A stretch of DNA of 64,000 nucleotides from WLXB01 sp040221475 (lineage in GTDB: Bacteria; Pseudomonadota; Alphaproteobacteria; Rhodospirillales; Rhodospirillaceae), in contig JAVKEJ010000053.1 of assembly GCA_040221475.1 (NCBI GenBank), positions 558,001 through 622,000 of the forward strand. Direction: 5' to 3'. The notes beneath the pieces were generated by a model. The model searched no databases. It worked only from the letters and a program-made list of their open reading frames with translations, and was not told the origin of the DNA. This document shows, in pieces, positions 61,700 to 64,000 of the stretch. Within the stretch, counting starts at the first letter, position 1, and each line of letters begins with the position of its first letter. The position numbers and the translations under genes are program-made.

Positions 61700-63139
61700 A
61701 TGTCAGCAGATATTCTCATAGTTGATGATGAGCCTGATATCCGGGTCATGATATCGGGCATACTTGAAGATGAAGGGTATGCGACCCGCCAGGCTAGCAC
61801 TGCTGATCAAGCCTTGTCAGAAGTACGCTCACGGTCTCCCGCAGTCGTATTGCTGGATATATGGTTGGAAGGCAGCTCCATGGATGGAATGGATTTGCTC
61901 AAAGCTATAAAAACGCTCCGCCCACAAACTCAAGTGATTATGATTAGTGGACACGGCACCATTGAAACGGCAGTTAAAGCCATGAAATTCGGTGCTTATG
62001 AGTTTATTGAAAAACCATTCCAGTCTGACCGGCTTTTGCTGTTCGTTGAACGTGCCATAGAGTCAGCCAAACTTCGCCGCGAAAACATTGAACTGAAAAC
62101 GCGGGCTGGAAAACCCGAAGACCTTATTGGTAAATGCAATGCAATCGCTCATCTTAGTCGCACAATAGAGCGCGTTGGTCCGACGGGATCGCGAGTCTTA
62201 ATCACCGGCGCCGCAGGCGCAGGCAAAGAAATTGTAGCGCGACTCATCCATAGAAACTCAAAGAGGTCTGAGGCTCCGTTCGTTGTTGTCAATTGTGCGT
62301 CTTTGCAACCTGATCGCCTGAACGAGTTTCTGTTTGGTACTGGAGCGGGTGACACCGGTGGCGGACTGTTTGATCAAGCAGACGGCGGGACACTTCTTCT
62401 TGATGAAGTCGCGGATATGCCGCTTGAAACCCAAAGCCGAATTATAAGAATTTTACAAGACCAACGCTTAGAGCGCGGGAATGGGCAAGGGGCAGTTGAA
62501 GTCGATGTGCGGGTTATTGCCACCACGAACAGAGATCTAAAACGCGAAATTAAAGAAGGACGGTTTCGCGAAGAACTCTTTTATCGATTAGCTGTCGTCC
62601 CCATTGAAGTCCCGTCGTTATCGGACAGAAGAGAAGATATTCCCGCGCTGGCCCGATATTTCATGGAGAAAGGCGCTCACACGGCAGGTATTCCTCCTCG
62701 CAGCTTGGCGGAAGACGCGATTGCCGCTTTGCAAACGCACCCGTGGCCCGGAAATGCACGCCAGCTTCGCAACGTCATTGACTGGTTGCTTATTATGGCT
62801 CCAGGGACATCGGACGATGCCATTCGTGCAGATATGTTGCCGGCTGATCTGTCAACAGACGCGCCACAAATGCTGCGCTTAGAACGCTCCGACGAAATCA
62901 TGATGTTGCCGTTAAGAGAAGCGCGAGAAATGTTTGAACGGGAATACCTTATGGCGCAAGTCATCCGGTATGGTGGCAATATATCCAGGACCGCGGAATT
63001 CGTTGGCATGGAGCGCTCCGCTTTACACCGCAAACTTAAGTCTCTTGGGGTTACGACCGAGGTGCGCCTCCGCCGGGATGTGAACGTCGCCGAAGCTGAG
63101 TCAGGTGCCACCCAGCACAAGGACGGAGACAACCAATGA
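61700..63139 (+). CDS. ntrX: Response regulator NtrX
   Basis: NtrC-family regulator paired with NtrY. It has 479 residues. Receiver with Asp53 in VVLLDIWLEGSSMDGMD. The AAA+ domain has a weak Walker A (GAAGAGKEIVARLIH), Walker B GGTLLLDEVADMP, and no GAFTGA loop: the region reads FLFGTGAGDTGGGLFD. It therefore probably does not activate sigma-54 like NtrC, as known for other NtrX proteins. The Fis-type HTH is ISRTAEFVGMERSALHRKLKSLG. Six bases after ntrY; overlaps trkA by ATGA. Confidence 0.95.
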   Translation: MSADILIVDDEPDIRVMISGILEDEGYATRQASTADQALSEVRSRSPAVVLLDIWLEGSSMDGMDLLKAIKTLRPQTQVIMISGHGTIETAVKAMKFGAYEFIEKPFQSDRLLLFVERAIESAKLRRENIELKTRAGKPEDLIGKCNAIAHLSRTIERVGPTGSRVLITGAAGAGKEIVARLIHRNSKRSEAPFVVVNCASLQPDRLNEFLFGTGAGDTGGGLFDQADGGTLLLDEVADMPLETQSRIIRILQDQRLERGNGQGAVEVDVRVIATTNRDLKREIKEGRFREELFYRLAVVPIEVPSLSDRREDIPALARYFMEKGAHTAGIPPRSLAEDAIAALQTHPWPGNARQLRNVIDWLLIMAPGTSDDAIRADMLPADLSTDAPQMLRLERSDEIMMLPLREAREMFEREYLMAQVIRYGGNISRTAEFVGMERSALHRKLKSLGVTTEVRLRRDVNVAEAESGATQHKDGDNQ

Positions 63140-64000
63140 AAGTGGTCATCTGTGGTGCCGGTGAAGTTGGCTCTAACATTGCCCGTTATCTCGCAACTGA
63201 AGCAAACGATGTTACGGTCGTAGACCGCAGCCCCGAACTCATTCGACAGTTATCAGAATCTCTTGATGTGAAGGGCTTGGTTGGCCATGCCGCTCATCCA
63301 GATGTTCTGGAACGAGCCGGTATCAAGGATGCGGATATGATTATTGCTGTCACCCTGATGGATGAAGTGAATATGGTCGCCTGCCAGGTGGCCCACTCTT
63401 TGTTCGAAGTGCCGACAAAGATTGCGCGTATTCGCAGTCAAAGTTATCTCGCGCCGATGTGGTCCAGCCTCTTTTCTCGGGACAACCTACCAATCGATGT
63501 TGTGATTTCCCCTGAAATTGAGATTGCACGAGCCGTTACACGCCGCCTGGAAGTTCCTGGCGCTATGGACGTTATTCCCTTAGCCGACGATAAAGTGCGG
63601 CTGATCGGTGTGCGCATGACCGAAGACACCCCGCTGATCAACACACCGCTCCGACAACTCACAAGTTTATTTCCTGAAATGCAAATCATTGTTGTGGGTA
63701 TTAAGCGAGGCGATACATCAATCATTCCGCACGCCGAGGACGAAATGTTCCCCGGCGATGATGTGTATTTTGTGGTTGCATCTGATCAATGTGAGCGCGC
63801 TATGGCTGCTTTTGGTCATGAGGAGCCAGAAACAAGACGCGCAGTTATCTTTGGCGGCGGTAACATTGGCCTTTTTCTGGCTCAGGAATTGGAGCGTGCC
63901 CACCCCGAAATCAATCTCAAAATTATTGAGTTAAATAAAAATAGAGCATCGGTTATTTCCTCTCACCTTAAGGATACTGTCGTGTTGAACGGTAGTATTC
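63136..64000 (+). CDS. trkA: Trk potassium-uptake regulatory protein TrkA (partial)
   Basis: Cytosolic NAD-binding gating subunit of the TrkG/TrkH potassium channel. 288 codons are inside the window, with the C-terminus cut off. The first RCK/TrkA-N domain begins MKVVICGAGEVGSNIARYLA and has VVDRSPELI. A TrkA-C domain (about 140-225) follows, and the second Rossmann repeat starts RRAVIFGGGNIGLFLAQELE. The family norm is about 458 residues. It ends the ntrBCYX operon as in most alphaproteobacteria. Confidence 0.96.
   Translation, partial: MKVVICGAGEVGSNIARYLATEANDVTVVDRSPELIRQLSESLDVKGLVGHAAHPDVLERAGIKDADMIIAVTLMDEVNMVACQVAHSLFEVPTKIARIRSQSYLAPMWSSLFSRDNLPIDVVISPEIEIARAVTRRLEVPGAMDVIPLADDKVRLIGVRMTEDTPLINTPLRQLTSLFPEMQIIVVGIKRGDTSIIPHAEDEMFPGDDVYFVVASDQCERAMAAFGHEEPETRRAVIFGGGNIGLFLAQELERAHPEINLKIIELNKNRASVISSHLKDTVVLNGSI

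Overview
The window looks like a chromosomal core region of an alphaproteobacterium at roughly 50% G+C. The evidence is gene order. The blocks rpoZ-rsh-(DUF2062)-pdxJ-acpS-lepB-rnc-era-recO, nrdR-ribD-ribE-ribBA-ribH-nusB-thiL, rpmF-plsX-fabH-ihfA-merR and dusB-ntrB-ntrC-ntrY-ntrX-trkA are all typical of the class. So are a fused IspDF, a cytochrome bc1 chaperone and an aspartate/glutamate leucyltransferase. A Rhodospirillales-, Kordiimonadales- or Sneathiella-like lineage is plausible, but genus cannot be fixed by eye. A MotB gene suggests flagellar motility. A large TonB-dependent receptor and an Lpt-type permease confirm a Gram-negative envelope.

Layout. 0-8 kb: a lytic transglycosylase cut by the window edge, then divergent dapA-smpB-molybdopterin oxidoreductase, an O-methyltransferase, a periplasmic glutathione peroxidase, a family-5 uracil-DNA glycosylase, a NYN protein, folK and rpoZ. 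8-19 kb: a long plus-strand series from the (p)ppGpp enzyme through vitamin B6, ACP activation, signal peptidase, RNase III, Era, a small unlisted membrane protein, RecO and ParC. A 600-bp gap between recO and parC holds a degenerate repeat array and a minus-strand terminator. 18.6-26.5 kb is more accessory: an AT-rich pentapeptide-repeat membrane protein, REP-like palindromes, a DUF2189 protein, gluQ, two tandem secreted VOC proteins, a TonB-dependent receptor and bpt. 26.6-30 kb: motB and a penicillin-acylase-family hydrolase.

30-37 kb carries the most distinctive system. Four minus-strand genes (inositol-3-phosphate synthase, a sugar/inositol-phosphate nucleotidyltransferase, a CDP-alcohol phosphatidyltransferase and a Wzx-like flippase) form a tight operon. 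It is divergent from a lone LptF/LptG-type permease and a secreted DUF2141 protein. Together they read as a pathway that makes, flips and perhaps exports an inositol-containing lipid or phosphodiester. This is inference from family and context.

37-49 kb: rpiB, glyA and the riboflavin operon, then a FliL-like protein, a K+-independent membrane pyrophosphatase followed by soluble pyrophosphatase, bamE and the bc1 chaperone. The ribD start is preceded by two ATGA-coupled nine-residue minicistrons made by a 26-bp tandem duplication. 49-55.6 kb: yceD, rpmF, fatty-acid/phospholipid genes, ihfA, a MerR regulator, tRNA-Pro(GGG), two unknown proteins, cutA and ispDF. 55.8-64 kb: the nitrogen-control operon dusB-ntrBC-ntrYX-trkA, with a TGC-N11-GCA palindrome (a possible NtrC site) 21 bp upstream of dusB; trkA runs off the end.

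No CRISPR array, insertion sequence, prophage or rRNA operon was seen. Starts were chosen by eye from codon and Shine-Dalgarno spacing and could shift; stops are firmer.
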